A stretch of DNA of 64,000 nucleotides, from the NCBI GenBank assembly GCA_020543525.1, contig JAHYIO010000028.1:1426001-1490000 (forward strand), given 5' to 3'. Position 1 is the first letter of the stretch, and each line of letters opens with the position of its first letter. The notes under the pieces were generated by a model that saw only the letters and a program-made list of their open reading frames with translations, ran no database searches and had not been told where the DNA came from. Positions 23,573 through 35,877 of the stretch are shown here, one piece after another. The translations under genes were made by a program, and so were the position numbers. The stretch is from Coriolopsis trogii. Taxonomy: Eukaryota; Basidiomycota; Agaricomycetes; Polyporales; Polyporaceae.

Positions 23573-26500
23573 ATGACCTTCGCCACTCTTCGCTCCCTCT
23601 ATACTCTGATAGGCGATGCCCTCGACGATATCGAGCGCATCTACCGCGAGGCGTCCATGGACTCCTCCCCGGGCCCTACTCCCACCACGCCCTACACGGT
23701 CCTTACCTCTCCCTGCACCCCATACCGTCGCCGCGCTCCCTCCTCGACGGACGGTGTCGACACTGACGATGACTTTGTGCCGTACGCGGAAGCGCGGACC
23801 CCGAAGACCCCGCGCCGGACGGGGAACGGGCACTCGCTGGACTCGGACGTGACGCTGAACTTGCTCGACTTTCCTGCGCTGGACACGGCCTACTACCCGA
23901 CAGAAGACCACGACCCACTCGTAGACGCCGCGGAATCCCTGGCATCCCACCCGGACGTCATCGCTGCCACCAACCGGATTGTGGCGGCATGTGGCCAAAT
24001 TAGCGCGACGGTTCACAGACCTTTCCTAACGCTCTGTGATGCTGCAATGGGGGTAATTCTCTTTCCTTCGATCTTGTCGAGCGCACGTGCTTATTTATGG
24101 CTAGTATCATCTCCCCGCATGCTTGCGCTTCCTCGAGGCGTCCCACTGCGTCGAGCTTCTCCGCGCCGCAGGCCCAAATGGCATGCACGTCCATGAACTC
24201 AGTCAACACGTGAATGTAGACGAGGGCAAACTCAGTAAGTGCTTTTCCTCTTGTAACATCGGCCATTTCACTCATCTCCGCTTCTAGGTCACATTCTCCG
24301 ATTGCTCGCCACCCATCATATCGTCCGCGAGGTCCGCCCGAATGTGTTCGCAAACAATCGCATCTCCGCTATCATGGACTCTGGCAGGTCGTTTGACGAA
24401 CTGCGCCGCATGTCTGTCTTCTCGTTCTATGCCCCACATGTCAGTCGTCTGATCTGACGTCTGCAGGCCGCAAGACAAGTACGAGACAACCAACGGTATC
24501 GCAGCTTTTATCAACTTGTGGTATGCACATCGCTGGTCCCGTTCGAGTATTCGTTGATCGAAGCTCGGCAGCACGGACGAACTCTTCAAGTCTGCCAGCT
24601 ACCTGGCCGACTGTTATCTGCCATCGCTCTCCGGGAAGACTGAACGTGACGTACCCGCGATGCACGCCCCATTCAACGTTGCCTTCAACACCAACACGCC
24701 TTACTTTGAATGGCTAGAGTGTCCAGGGAATGAAGCGAGGTTGAAGAGGTTCGGACCAGCCATGACAGGCACAGCAGCATGGGAGGTCCCGGGCGCGATC
24801 GTCGAGGGTGAGTATTTCAGCGGCAGGCGTCTGCTCATACGCTAATACGAGGTTTGACTGGCTGTAGGCTTTCCGTGGCACGAGCTCAAGGATGGTGCGG
24901 TCGTTGTGGACGTAGGGGGTGGCATCGGCTCGACCGCCATGCTCCTGGCCCACACGTTCCCTCATTTGAAGTTTGTCATTCAGGATAGACCACAAGTAGC
25001 CGAACATGGCCTAGCTGTATGAGTGCTTCCCTTCGTGTGCCCTTTCAGCCGCTCATAGACATCATGATAGGCATGGAAAGAGCGTTGCCCAGAGATGCTC
25101 GAGACTGGACGCGCCATGTTCGTGGGTCACGACTTCTTCCTACCACAGCCCTCGCTGGTCTTCCCTGGCGCAAAGGAAGCGGCACTTCCCTCTGTCTACA
25201 TTCTCCGCGTCATCACGCATGACTGGCCCGACGCCTTCGTCACGAAGTAAGCGAATCGTGGCGAGTTCTGACATGATAGGGGCCGCTTACACGTATCTAC
25301 CAGAATCTTGTTGAATCTACGTCGGACTGCCACCGCCAACACGAAGCTTCTGATCGCTGATCACATTCTGCCCCATGCGTGCATTGACGAGAACGATGAA
25401 CTTGAATCCGACGAGGACCGCTTACCCGGGATGCTCTGCTCACTCGCTCCCGAAGGCACTCCACTTCTGCCGAATCTCGGAAAGGCAAACGCCAACGCCT
25501 ACTGGCTGGATCTCACCGTAAGTTTGGTTTTTTTTTCCGTCACATCGATGCCCGACTGACATATGCCTCACTAGATGCGCGCTACATTCAACGCCCAAGA
25601 GCGCACGCTACGCGAGATGGCTGCACTCACTCTGACAGCGGGTTGGAAGATTGTCGACATTGTACACAGCGAGGGCTCCCTATTTGGGCACATCACCGCT
25701 GTGCCAGTCGAAGTGCCCCAGGAAGTGTCAACTTCTCTGAGCTCTTCGGAGACCATCACCAAAGCCATGGTATCTGGTATGTTGTCAACCCTTGATGCAG
25801 GCCATTCACCCTGGACTCACCCTGTTAGTAGCGCAAGACACCAATGCTCGTGGCCGCTCGGGCTCTGTCCTAAGTACACCGGAGAGTATTCGGATGGATC
25901 GCACATTCGGCTCCCAGACTGCTTTGCCGACAGAGGCTCTTATCCGAAAGCCCGTCCAGAAGAGCAAACGGCCTCTGCTACCATGGTGGCGCAACAAATC
26001 CGCCCCAGAAGCACAGACGGCGAAGAACGAGAAGGTCGTCACTCCGGAAAAACAAACCGGCGATGCGGCCAAGTCAGGGAAGACAAGACGTCCTAAGCTG
26101 TCTATTCTCACGTCCCCCCTCTCCTCTCCTGGTCCTGTCGTCAGAGCCGAAGCAAAGTCCAGACACGCGAGGAATGGTTCTAGCGTACGCATCATGTCTC
26201 CAGGCGCAAACCGATCCGTTACGCGTCTGCACGATAGCATCGACATGGGCGGCTCATCTATACCTCCCATACCTCCGATGCCATCGCGGGATGGACTAGC
26301 TAGGACGTCAGAGCTGATGGTCCCGTTCCCGACGACGAGTCCCAGCGAACCTTCGTCCCTCCTCCCGGCGCTCGAGCCTGCACCGAAGATCCGGGCGGTA
26401 CCGAACAAGACATCACTGAAGAAGAAGGCGAGCCAGGTGTTTGAGTTCAGCAGAGCGTCGATGGCCAGCTTATCGGCCGCGCTCGGTGGCGGCGGGGGAG

Positions 26501-26694
26501 GGCTTGGGAACATGGGTATGGCGGCCGCGTCGACCACACGCCTGCCTGGGGTCGAGGAGAGTCCCGGGAGAGCTGCTGCGGGAGGCGAGGACCGTGATAT
26601 CGAGCGGCTGAAGGAGATGAAGAGGCTGCGCTCGAAGTCGTATGTGGACTTACACGTGAGGAGGCCGGGGTACCCCAGGGAGAGCGGATTCTAG
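23573..26694 (+). CDS. SAM-dependent O-methyltransferase with long disordered C-terminal tail
   Basis: The protein starts MTFATLRSLYTLIGDALDD. A winged-helix dimerisation part includes ACLRFLEASHCVELLRAAGP, LSQHVNVDEGKL and GHILRLLATHHIVREV. The SAM-binding motif VVDVGGGIGSTAMLLA follows near 24900. The catalytic region includes GHDFFLPQPSLVFPG and VYILRVITHDWPD, whose His is in the position of the general base of plant-type O-methyltransferases. Then come LIADHILPHACID and AQERTLREMAALTLTAGWKI. About nine introns are needed. The enzyme part would normally end near SETITKAMVS. An intron then leads into about 290 more residues rich in Ser, Pro, Lys and Gly, ending RSKSYVDLHVRRPGYPRESGF. The substrate is unknown; secondary metabolism is possible, but no other pathway gene is nearby. 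Confidence 0.85.
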
Positions 26695-27350
26695 CGGCGG
26701 TGAGCCGCGGTAGGAGGAAGAGGTTTGAGGATCCAGATGACTTGCAAGTCTTGGTGTAGATATGCATAAACGGCTTGTCCCTGGACTTTGTATTATTTGG
26801 TGCTTTGCGTGCGTCGGAGCTCTGCTGTCTGATTCGTTTTCTCTCGCTCATGGACTCTGTTGTAATTCGTATAGACGCGTGGCTGATTTCGTTGTGTTCT
26901 CTCAGGCTTGTCGGTGTCTCGCGGAACGGACGGGTAGGAATAAGATTCATGCTATCAGAGACATAGTAGGACGGATGAGGGAATGTATTATACATGGCAC
27001 GATACAATTACATGGATACGTCTTCGACAACTCGACGGCATGGCATTATACGTACATGCGTCGCGCATCCGCGCGAGTCGACGATACTCTTCCGGCTCGG
27101 CTCCGTACCCCACCATCAGCATGAGACTGACCATCGGTCGGCTTTGACGCATAAGAGCTACTGATGAACTATCTGGGGGTACGGAGGGAAGGATGCGGGA
27201 TAAGGTGTGATGGGGCCATCGGGTCCATAGGAGTATAGCTGCCAGTTGGGGAACGGCGGCGTCTGATTTGGTTGGCTTCGGAGGGGAACGAACGCGTGAG
27301 CAGTCAGGCCATGATGCAGCGAGAGGTGCCGGCCAGAGAACATCCACGTA
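26695..27350. other. Convergent intergenic region
   Basis: This lies between the methyltransferase stop and the stop of the next minus-strand gene. No supported gene. Confidence 0.5.
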
Positions 27351-27878
27351 CTAATTAAACAGGACGTCCACCGTTCCCGCGCTGGTTGACGGCTCCACTG
27401 GGGGTCCTTCTGCGGCCGGCTGAGCGGCGACGGGCGTGACGGATCTGGCGGGCGCGGCTTGGGCGGGGCCTGGGAGAGCGTCGGGGACCATGCCAAGTTT
27501 GCGGAGTTCGTTCGCCAGTGCGTTTATGAAGGTCGCGCACGGGGGGTCGGGTGTGCCGGGGAACGAGGCGCGAAACTTCTTGATCTGCTCATCGAGCTGG
27601 AGGATGTCGTGATTCCACTTGGCCGACTGTTGCGGCGACCTGGATGACATGCAGGTCAGTGTCTTCCCGGATGCTCCTGTCGAGCAGTGCTACGGATAGA
27701 TTGGGGGAAGGGGGGGGGACAACTTGACGTACATGAGTGGTATTTTCAGCTCGCCGCTGATGATGCGCTGATATTCCGCGAGTTCATCAGCTGTAAAAGT
27801 GAAGACGCCAAGCTCGTGAAGTTTGAGGGATATCTCGGCTACTTCGGGGGACATGTAGCTTTGCTGTTCGTTGGACAT
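27351..27878 (-). CDS. Small unknown protein (144 residues)
   Basis: Two exons (27878-27733 and 27639-27351) join at AT|G to 435 nt, an exact reading frame. The protein starts MSNEQQSYMSPEVAEISLKL and continues HELGVFTFTADELAEYQRI. After the 93-nt intron, WNHDILQLDEQIKKFRASF is probably helical. A Pro/Ala-rich tail ends TVDVLFN. There is no signal peptide or membrane helix. I do not recognise the family. Coding is supported by composition and by the exact join with canonical splice sites. Confidence 0.6.
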
Positions 27879-28415
27879 GATCGATGGCTATGCGGCCGAC
27901 GGGGCGCGTCGCGGGTAGTCTGTACGTGGTGTGTAGGGATGTGGATGTGGATGTGGGTCGTCTTGGCGTCGCGATCTCCAACTAAATAGTCCTGGCCTTT
28001 GGCCAAGAAACAGCCTGACAACGCCACAGCGGCCACACCATTCCCAAAGGACGTGCTTTGAGAAGTGGACAGGCGGACAGCGCAGGAATTCAGGAATTGT
28101 GGACCGCTAAAGCCGCTTGAATGACATGCATTCGCCTGTTTACGTGGTCTGAACTTTGTAGCCAGGGACATATTGGTCTCACGAAGCCCACTCACTGAGA
28201 CTGACTGACAGGTCTCCGAGACAGCTTGCCAAGAGAACACTCTCTTTGATCAAAATGGTCACTTCTGAAGTGAGGATTAGACGTACTCTTCGACCTGCGC
28301 CACCGCTGGACATTGCGCACTGAGGTGTCTCTACATTCCACGATGTCCAGTCATCTTCATACAGTTGATTTCAACAATTACAACAAAGCTGGGGCGTGCT
28401 TATACGTGTGACATA
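27879..28415. other. Intergenic, no gene seen
   Basis: Upstream of the small minus-strand gene and 3' flank of the next one. No supported coding sequence. Confidence 0.5.
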
Positions 28416-29079
28416 TTACGAGTGGGTAAGCCGGAGCCTCTTGGCCACAGGAAGCTCTGAGTCGGACCACGCATGAGCGTCGTCATGTGCCACAGAAATG
28501 GTCAAAGACCCTCCAGACCACACGTTTGATTCGGTGCGGACACGCTTCAGAGTCGTTGACCCGGGTGTAACCTGGCGTGGGTCCAACTTGACGGGGGAGG
28601 CGTTTGGTAACCTGACTCGTGTGTCATCGACTGCGCTCTGAGTCTTGACCCCACTTTGCACCCTCGAGACTGTTCCGTGGCAGGCGTAGTGCTTTCGTCC
28701 GACAGCGATGAACTTGTCGCGGAGGTATGTGTTACCTTGGCTCAGATATGTAGAGAGGAAGACGTGGTCGTCGTATGCGAGCTGAGGGTTCAGATACCCG
28801 CAAACGTTGGTGTACCACAGCGTGAACACCACAAAACCCTCCTCCTCCGCAGGATTCGAGATTCTGTTTTATGCCGAGGCTGGTCAGCGACACTGAGAGA
28901 AAGGCGATCTCGAGGGCTACGCACTGATTGTCATCTCGAATGGCGCGCCGCACGCCGACTGCGCCGATCTGTTTCTCAAGAATCGGGACGTCCCATGGTT
29001 CCATTTTCACGAGACCCCTGGTGTAGACGGCCCAGAGGGTTCTTGCGGTAGTCAGTGTTGCGGCTTCGGATTCGGACAT
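28416..29079 (-). CDS. Small unknown protein (about 195 residues)
   Basis: Exon 1 (29079-28921) encodes MSESEAATLTTARTLWAVYT and ends DDNQC. A GT-AG intron to 28845 joins to EEGFVVFTLWYTNVCGYLN, then YDDHVFLSTYLSQGNTYLRD and a polar tail ending PVAKRLRLTHS. The total is 588 nt in one frame. The tail's KRLRL could be a basic nuclear signal. I do not recognise the family. The intron acceptor was chosen because the other AGs lead into a stop, so the join is tentative. Confidence 0.5.
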
Positions 29080-30467
29080 GCTGTCAGTCGTAGGTGGATG
29101 TGTAGAGAGTGGAGGAAATTTATGTTGCCACGAACAGCTACTCTATGCAAAAGCTTGTCTGGACGTCCTTTCGCAAGACATGCCAAAGCAAGCTGGCTTT
29201 GTGCTTGCATTGCTGCCATAGACCGGTTCATCGAGTCTACGAGTGCCGACGGTGACTGACAGACGTTTTGTCATGTAGGCATAATTGAGCTGTCAGCCAC
29301 AAACCAGGACATTGGAGTGAAAGACCAGGGCGTCGACGACATTGATAGTCGTCCCTCGGAAAGCAGTGGGGAGCAGTGCTGCAATTGTTGAACTGCCGAC
29401 TTGTCCGGAGCTTGCCGAATTTCCGGTAATACCCGCCATCAAAAGGGCGCTAGCAGCACAAGGCAAACTTCGAGAGTCCCCCTCGCACTATCGCATCTTT
29501 CTCTGTTTTTAAGCCCATGCAAGCAACTACATCGATATGGAATGAAATGTACTTATTGGAACATAGATACTAGAGGCTGCTCTGTTCGACTCGGCGCATC
29601 TCCTTGGTACCGGATACTAACGGTCACGAGTCAGTGAGTCTACGCTGTTCATCCTTGTTTTGTGATATGCTGTCTGATCACAGCTATACGTGTGTCCTCT
29701 GAAAGGTAGCCTTCAAGTTAATCCTTGAACCGCCCTACTAGTTGGTACCGCCTGATAGCCTCAAGAGGTGACCACCTCATAAGTCTCACCAACTCCGCTA
29801 CTATGGCCTCATGACGGCGAGTCATCCGCCGTGGGCGCGACGTCCCTTCCCTTCGTTGGCGTGTCCCCCGCACCCGTACACGTAAGTTCACTGCCAAACG
29901 TTCCATCTTTGCCGACGTCACATTCCTTCAGTGCGTCCATAGTATTTCCCAGAACGTGTAGATGGGTGCGACCAGACGATTGTCAGTGTGTCCTGGTGAC
30001 CCTCGGGCGGCTCCTAAGCCGCCTCGCGTGTGCAGAGAAGGGGGAGATTGAATCCAGGCTCTGCGAACTTCGACCACACTGTACATGATGCATGGACCCC
30101 GCAGCATCACGAGAGACTACCGTACGCCAATCCTTGACATTCGTCGCTATCCCGCTGACATCGTTCACCGCAGAGTTGGACTTGCTCCCCAAGCTAGGGG
30201 GTAGTTCTGCTCGCCGCAAAATACAGGTTAATCTCTTGAGCTCAATACATACCCCACAAGTCAATGTCGTGTCTAATGACGAGGTGAGCGGGGAGATGGA
30301 TATTTGTCCGGCCCCGGCCCTTGATTGACGTAGCTTCCCTTCAACATTGACAACGGTGGGGTGCTAAGCCAAGAACGTGCTGTCCTACACCGGTGGTTGT
30401 CAATCTCCTATCGATTGCATGCCCTATTCGCTAGGCGGCGACGAGTGCGAGATGCAAATGTGCCCAG
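29080..30467. other. 1.4 kb upstream region without a gene
   Basis: Short frames only on both strands. It separates the small minus-strand gene from the PARP-lectin gene and probably holds both promoters. Confidence 0.5.
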
Positions 30468-30477
30468 CCTTATAAGC
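30468..30477 (+). promoter_or_regulatory. TATA-like box of the PARP-lectin gene
   Basis: CCTTATAAGC lies 47-56 bp before the ATG at 30524. The position fits a core promoter with a short 5' leader. Confidence 0.45.
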
Positions 30478-30523
30478 CCAGTTCGAACGTTGACTCTCCC
30501 TCACCATCAGCCATCCTCTCCTC

Positions 30524-33500
30524 ATGGATTCCATTATCGGAAACCTTCAGCAAATGCAGCTCAAGTCTGCGGACGATGGCAATAGCTTCGGCCCCGGCCA
30601 GGCCAATTACAGCGCACCCGCCCCAGACACCGACTCTGGTACTATGCAGAACATCATCAGCCAGCTCGTCCAGATCCAGGCTACCGCTGCCCCCGCTGCG
30701 CGTGCCGCCTCCGCCGCGCCCGCTGGGCTGACTTCTTTCGCGGCCACAAGCAGTCAAATGCTCATGAAGTCCTCGGTGGCGGCTCAATCGAGTGGTACGG
30801 TGGTATGTGCTAGAGTCCTCGCATATCCCCTGTGCCACACTCACGAATGATGTGCAGCAATTGCAGCTCCTCGGCACTCAGGACTCTGTGGACCAACAGC
30901 GTGAGTTTGACATCTCGCCCCAAAGTGCCCGGTGTCGTATAACTGTGCAGTAAGGAACGAGTTCAACTCTCGGTGGGGAGGCAGTGGCAAGGCCTATGTC
31001 AAGGACATCTTCGTTATCATTCAGGGCAGCCCTGAAGCGCAGGCTCATGCCAACGCCCACGATGCCTACAGGTATGTTGAGTCAATGGCCTCTCACTTAC
31101 ACTCCCTGGTTCATTCATATGCACAGAGCGCAAGTCCAAGCCCGCGTCCCCGGTAACGTCGTCGCGTACAACTTTCACGGTACCACTCGTGCATGCGACG
31201 TCGGCGAGAACGCAAATGAGACGAGCCCGTGTTTCAAGACAAATTGTGCGCTGTGCTCCATCATGCGCACGTCGTTCCAAATGAAGTTCGTCAGTGAGTG
31301 TCAACGCTGGGGACTGCTGCGCTGTCGCATTAGTACTGACATGCTCAGGTTCGTGGGGCTACTATGGCAAAGGCTTCTATACTGCGCCGGATCCCGCAAG
31401 TACGCTACCGTGTTGATTGTACATCGAGCTCAGGCTGATTCCTGTCCTCGCAGAGGCCAGCAACTACGCGCGCAACGTCAACAGCAGTAACAAGCTGCAT
31501 GCTATCCTCCTCTGCAGCGTCGTGGTTGGTCGCAAGGAACTGCTCAATCACACAGATTCTAGCCGGACAGCGCCCTCTCCGGGTTACGATTCGGTGCGTC
31601 ATAGAGATGCGCTGAGGACGTCGCTTAGACTAATCCTGCTATAGGTTGAGGGCCAAAAGTCCGTCACGGGAGCGGTCGAGTGTATTGTCTATCGGTACGG
31701 TCACTGTCTGAGTCTCACGTAGTTGGGGGAAACTGAAGCTGGTGCAGTGAGGATGCGATCCTTCCGCACGCCTTGGTGGTCTGGAGTGACACGCCAGTCA
31801 CGCCATCCATTCCATCTGGTCCTGGCTCACGAACTCAGGTATGTCCGATCATGTTTAGTTGCCACACGTCTAACCTATTTTCACGTAGACTCCGGTCCAA
31901 AATGGCATCTACAGGATCACAAATGTGCAATTCAACAAGGTACTCGACGTGAGCAGGGTGCAGCCCGATCGCATCTGGGGTTTCCAGCCCCAATCGAACC
32001 TCGACAGTCAGCTGGTGAGTGAGCAACTGCAGCGGCAGGAAGGTCCACTCAAGGCTGACATCGTGACGCAGTGGATCTTCCAGCGAGAAGGAGGGGGCTG
32101 GGTCATCCGCAACAAGTTGCAGCCCGACATGTACATTGGCCTCGCAAACTCGAGCAACCGCAGCAACGGCTCAGAGATCGCACTCGTGTCATACAACGCT
32201 CGTCTGGAGTGGGAAGTCATGGTCGCCATGAACGGCTGCGTCCGGTAAGTCCACTTACATGACCATATAACGGCACCGAATTTAGATCTGAACTTGGGCT
32301 CTATGTAGCATTGGCCTTGTAGGCAATCGCAGCATGGAGTTCGATCTCGACAAGCGCAGCGGTAGCCAGGACCGCACACATGTGACGATCTGGTATCACA
32401 TCGTCAACGGCGTGCACCAGCGTTGGTATCTAGACTCGTTTGGCACCTGGAACGGCGGCCAAGGAACCGGCCAACGTACGCAGACGCCGGTGAACCACGG
32501 CATCTACACCATCACAAATGCCATGTTCTCTAAGGTGCTTGATATGAGTAAGTCAGACAACGTACGCGTGTGGGGATTCAGCCCACTCAATGGCCAGAAT
32601 CAGTCGGTGAGTTTCGTCGCGATATGGGGTGTAATTTCTGCCTGATTTCCACGATGCGTAGTGGATCTTCGAGCAGGAATCGGGCGGCTGGGTTATCCGC
32701 AATCTCCAACGTCCTGATCTGTATCTTGGTCTGACGAACCGCAACAACCAGAGCAACGGCTCTGAGCTCGCGATGGTGCAGTACGGCTTGCGCATCGTCT
32801 GGGAGGTCATGGTCGCCATGAATGGCTCTGTTCGGTGAGTTGTACCCACAGTCTCTGTTTACCCGTTGCATCGACACCGACCTCTGCTGGTCTCGACAGA
32901 ATCGGCCTTGTCAACTCGCGCAGTATGGAGATCGATCTCGACAAGCGCTACGGCGCGCCAGACCGCACAGCTGTCACCATTTGGAACCACGTCGTGAATG
33001 CGGAGCAGCAACGCTGGTACCTCACGAATGTCGGTACGTACGGCAGCGGCACACAGTCATTCGTGCAGCGGTCCATGGTGCAGGCGACGCCGGTATCGTA
33101 CGCTGCACCGGGCGCGGTATCGTACGTTGCAGCGGACGGCGGATCGTCCACCAGCTTTGCCAGCCAGTACACTCCGTACCCACCGCCGTTCGTCCCGAAC
33201 GGTCCAGTACAGGTATGAGTCCGATATTGTGCTCGAGAGGCTACGGACGGATGCTGATGGCCACTCAGATCGTCAACAAACGTTTCAAGCTTACACTCGA
33301 CCTGGACCGCAACAACGACCATGTCATTGGTTGGAGCTCTCATGGCGGTGTGAACCAGCAGGTACGTCCCACGAACATGTCTAGGACCGCGCAGGTCTGA
33401 CCCAGCCTCACAGTGGATCTTCGAGCCGAACAATGGCGGCTATGTGATCAAGAGTGCGCTCAACCCACAAAAGTACCTTGGGTTGGATCCGCAGACTCGC

Positions 33501-34876
33501 ACCTGGGGCAGCCGCCTCGTGTGCGTCGACTATGCTGATCGCGTCACCTGGGTTCTGCAGGCGGCAGTCGGCCACACCGTCCGCATTGCGTGCGAAGATG
33601 ACCCCAGCATGAACCTCGACATGAGCACGTTCGACAATGGCGCGAACGGCAGCCTCGTCGTGCTCTTCTCTCACTCAAAGAACGCGGAGCAACAGCGTTG
33701 GGAACTCGTGCAGGCAGGCGGTCCACCAGTCAACCCGCTCCCGGACATCCGGGGAGTAGTGCAGGTGTGTGACACTATCCGCCGCGCTCGCGGGTGTTGT
33801 TTCTGACTGCGCCCGACTGTAGATCTACAACCACCGTTTCAAGACGGTGCTCGACCTGGACCGTAGCAACAACCATGTCACCGGCTGGAGCTCACACGGG
33901 GGTGTCAACCAGCAGGTGCTCTCCTCTCGTACCAGAATCTGGTCTGCACGCATACTCATCTTCGGCTTTGCAGTGGGTCGTCGAGCGTGAGGGGAGCGGG
34001 TACGTGATCAGGAGCAAGTATGACGGGAGCAAGTACCTTGGCCTCAACCCGCAAACTCGAGCGTCGGGCAGCCGCCTGACATGCGTGGACTACGCCGACC
34101 GCGTAGTGTGGGTCTTGTTCACAGCCGAGAACAACACCTTCCGCATCGCGTGCAAGGACGACCCGCAGATGAACCTCGACCTGAGCACGCGCGGCGGGGC
34201 GAACAACGGGACGGAGGTCATCCTCTTCCAGCACAAGCAAGGGGCGGACCAACAGCGCTGGGAGTTCGTCCCGGCGGGCTCGCCCGTGGCTGCTCCTACC
34301 CAGGCAAGCATGACGATTCCTTCTTTCTGTGACTCCGTCCGGCTGACGGCTGATGGCGCCATGCAGACACCTGTCAACGGAGGGGTGTACCAGTTGGTAA
34401 ACAGCCGGTTTGGCGGGCTCGCCATGGACCTGAGCGGCAACAACTATGTCGATGTGATTGGCTACAGCGCGCACAGCCGCCAAAACCAGCAGTGGGTGTT
34501 CGAGCAGAGCCACGAGCACGGACATGGCGCGGGGTGGGTCATCCGGAGCCGCTACGACAGCTCGAAGTACCTCGGCCTGCAAGGACACGGGTTCGCAGAC
34601 GGGAGCAGGGTGCAGTGCGTCTCGTACGCACAGCGAGTGACGTGGATCGTGCAGCCGGCGGAGGGCGGCACGGTGAGGTGCGTAGTTTGGGACTTGGGTG
34701 TGTGTGATGTTTGGGGAGAAGTGCTGACGGACAACGGGATTGCACTCAGGATCGCTGCCGAGGACGCGCAGAGCATGAATCTCGACTTGAGCACGCGGGA
34801 CCGGCAGACGATTATCCTCTTCCACCACACGGCCAACGCTACCCAGCAGCGCTGGGTGCTGAAGCGTGTCGAGTGA
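30524..34876 (+). CDS. PARP-like ADP-ribosyltransferase fused to five ricin-B-like beta-trefoil repeats
   Basis: The protein starts MDSIIGNLQQMQLKSADD, without a signal peptide, followed by an Ala/Ser-rich linker. The PARP-like part covers exons from about 30790 to 31820: FNSRWGGSGKAYVKDIFVI, YNFHGTTRACDVGEN, CALCSIMRTSFQ, WGYYGKGFYTAPDPA, LLCSVVVGRKELL and GAVECIVY. The His of FHGT, a Tyr in the GFYTAPDP-KASNYA region and the Glu of AVECIVY fit the H-Y-E triad. Five beta-trefoil units follow (about 31890-32460, 32490-33030, 33260-33710, 33826-34280, 34367-34870). Each has KVLD or TLDLD, Q-intron-WIFE or WVVE, GYVI and a QQRW motif (ricin-B QxW). About 18 introns and roughly 1,100 residues are inferred; no stop interrupts the joined frame. 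Inference: an intracellular or unconventionally released lectin-enzyme that could modify targets bound through sugars. Confidence 0.85.
34304..34366 (+). other. Probable GC-AG intron in the PARP-lectin gene
   Basis: CAG|GCAAGC begins and ATGCAG ends a 63-nt segment. Removing it joins APTQ to TPVNGGVYQLVN, which matches the start of the earlier repeats (TPVNHGIYTITN, TPVQNGIYRITN). The segment has no stop and a length divisible by three, so it could also be retained. Confidence 0.6.
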
Positions 34877-35831
34877 ACGCGTGTGATATTGCAGTCTGCC
34901 TTCCCGGTCGTCAGGAGGAGCCCTGCTGCTGCTCTCCTGTAGAATCCCGAGTCACCGTGTAACTCGTTGACTTGAAAGTTGTATGTAATATGTCACGAAT
35001 CTGCAACGGAAATCAGATGAAGCGATGAAGCGATGGGTATCCAGTTCATCTATCCACCGTGGCGCATCTATGTTAGGGGCACGGGTGGGACTCGGCGAGC
35101 GATTTCAGACGGACGTGACTCAATAGAATGGGGTTCCAGTCCATCCACCCCATCAAAGCTGATCGTGCGCCTTTTGCGCAGAATTCTGTCCCAGTACTCG
35201 GACGGCACTTCCCGGGGTCCAGCACCGGTCGTCATATGCCTCCTTTGGACGAGGAGTGGACTAGAGGCGACGCAGGCCAGCACGCCTGGCGACAGATTGG
35301 ACAGTCCTGCATCCCGAACACACGTCTTCTCTCTCTCCCTCGCCTGGTAGCCGAACCAGCCCAAGTGCGTGCGATCGTCACGGTCGCCCCTCAGCTTCTC
35401 TACCTCCACCCTTGGAAGGCCCCCTCAGATCTGCTCCCAAGGGCCGCCCGCTTCCAAGCGTCCGAAGCGTGCGGAGCCCCGCCCGTGCAACCCATGGCAG
35501 CAGGAATGCCAGAAGGCGACCTCGACGTCCTCCTCACGCTATCCCTCACCGAGCGCTCGACTCTAACGCGGGTGCCGACACGTCTGATGCTGGGTATGTC
35601 GGACGCTTTTCTCGGCATCCGCTCGTGCCCGCCTTCCGTGCGTCGATTCTGCGCATGTGCGCGAGGGAGACAGCGTGTGGGTTCCAGTTCATACCGGACA
35701 CTATACACCAGTAGCCGGCTTGCGCGCGCGACACGGCGGCTCGGCCAACGGGCTCACACCCAAGCTCTGCCGCGGGACCTCTGCACACGAGAACGTCCGT
35801 GCTCGATGCGCTCGAGCATCTTCAGTACGAC

Positions 35832-35877
35832 GGATGCATCCGACCACGGAGGAGTCCGTCCGAATGGATGCATCCGG
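35832..35877 (+). repeat. Left arm of imperfect inverted repeat
   Basis: Two copies of the palindrome GGATGCATCC (35832-35841 and 35866-35875) are separated by 24 nt containing GTCCGTCCG. The reverse complement of 36584-36628 has the same layout. Confidence 0.75.

Noticed and set aside
23573..26694. O-methyltransferase as part of a secondary-metabolite cluster
   Set aside because: No polyketide, peptide, terpene synthase, P450 or transporter gene is seen around it.
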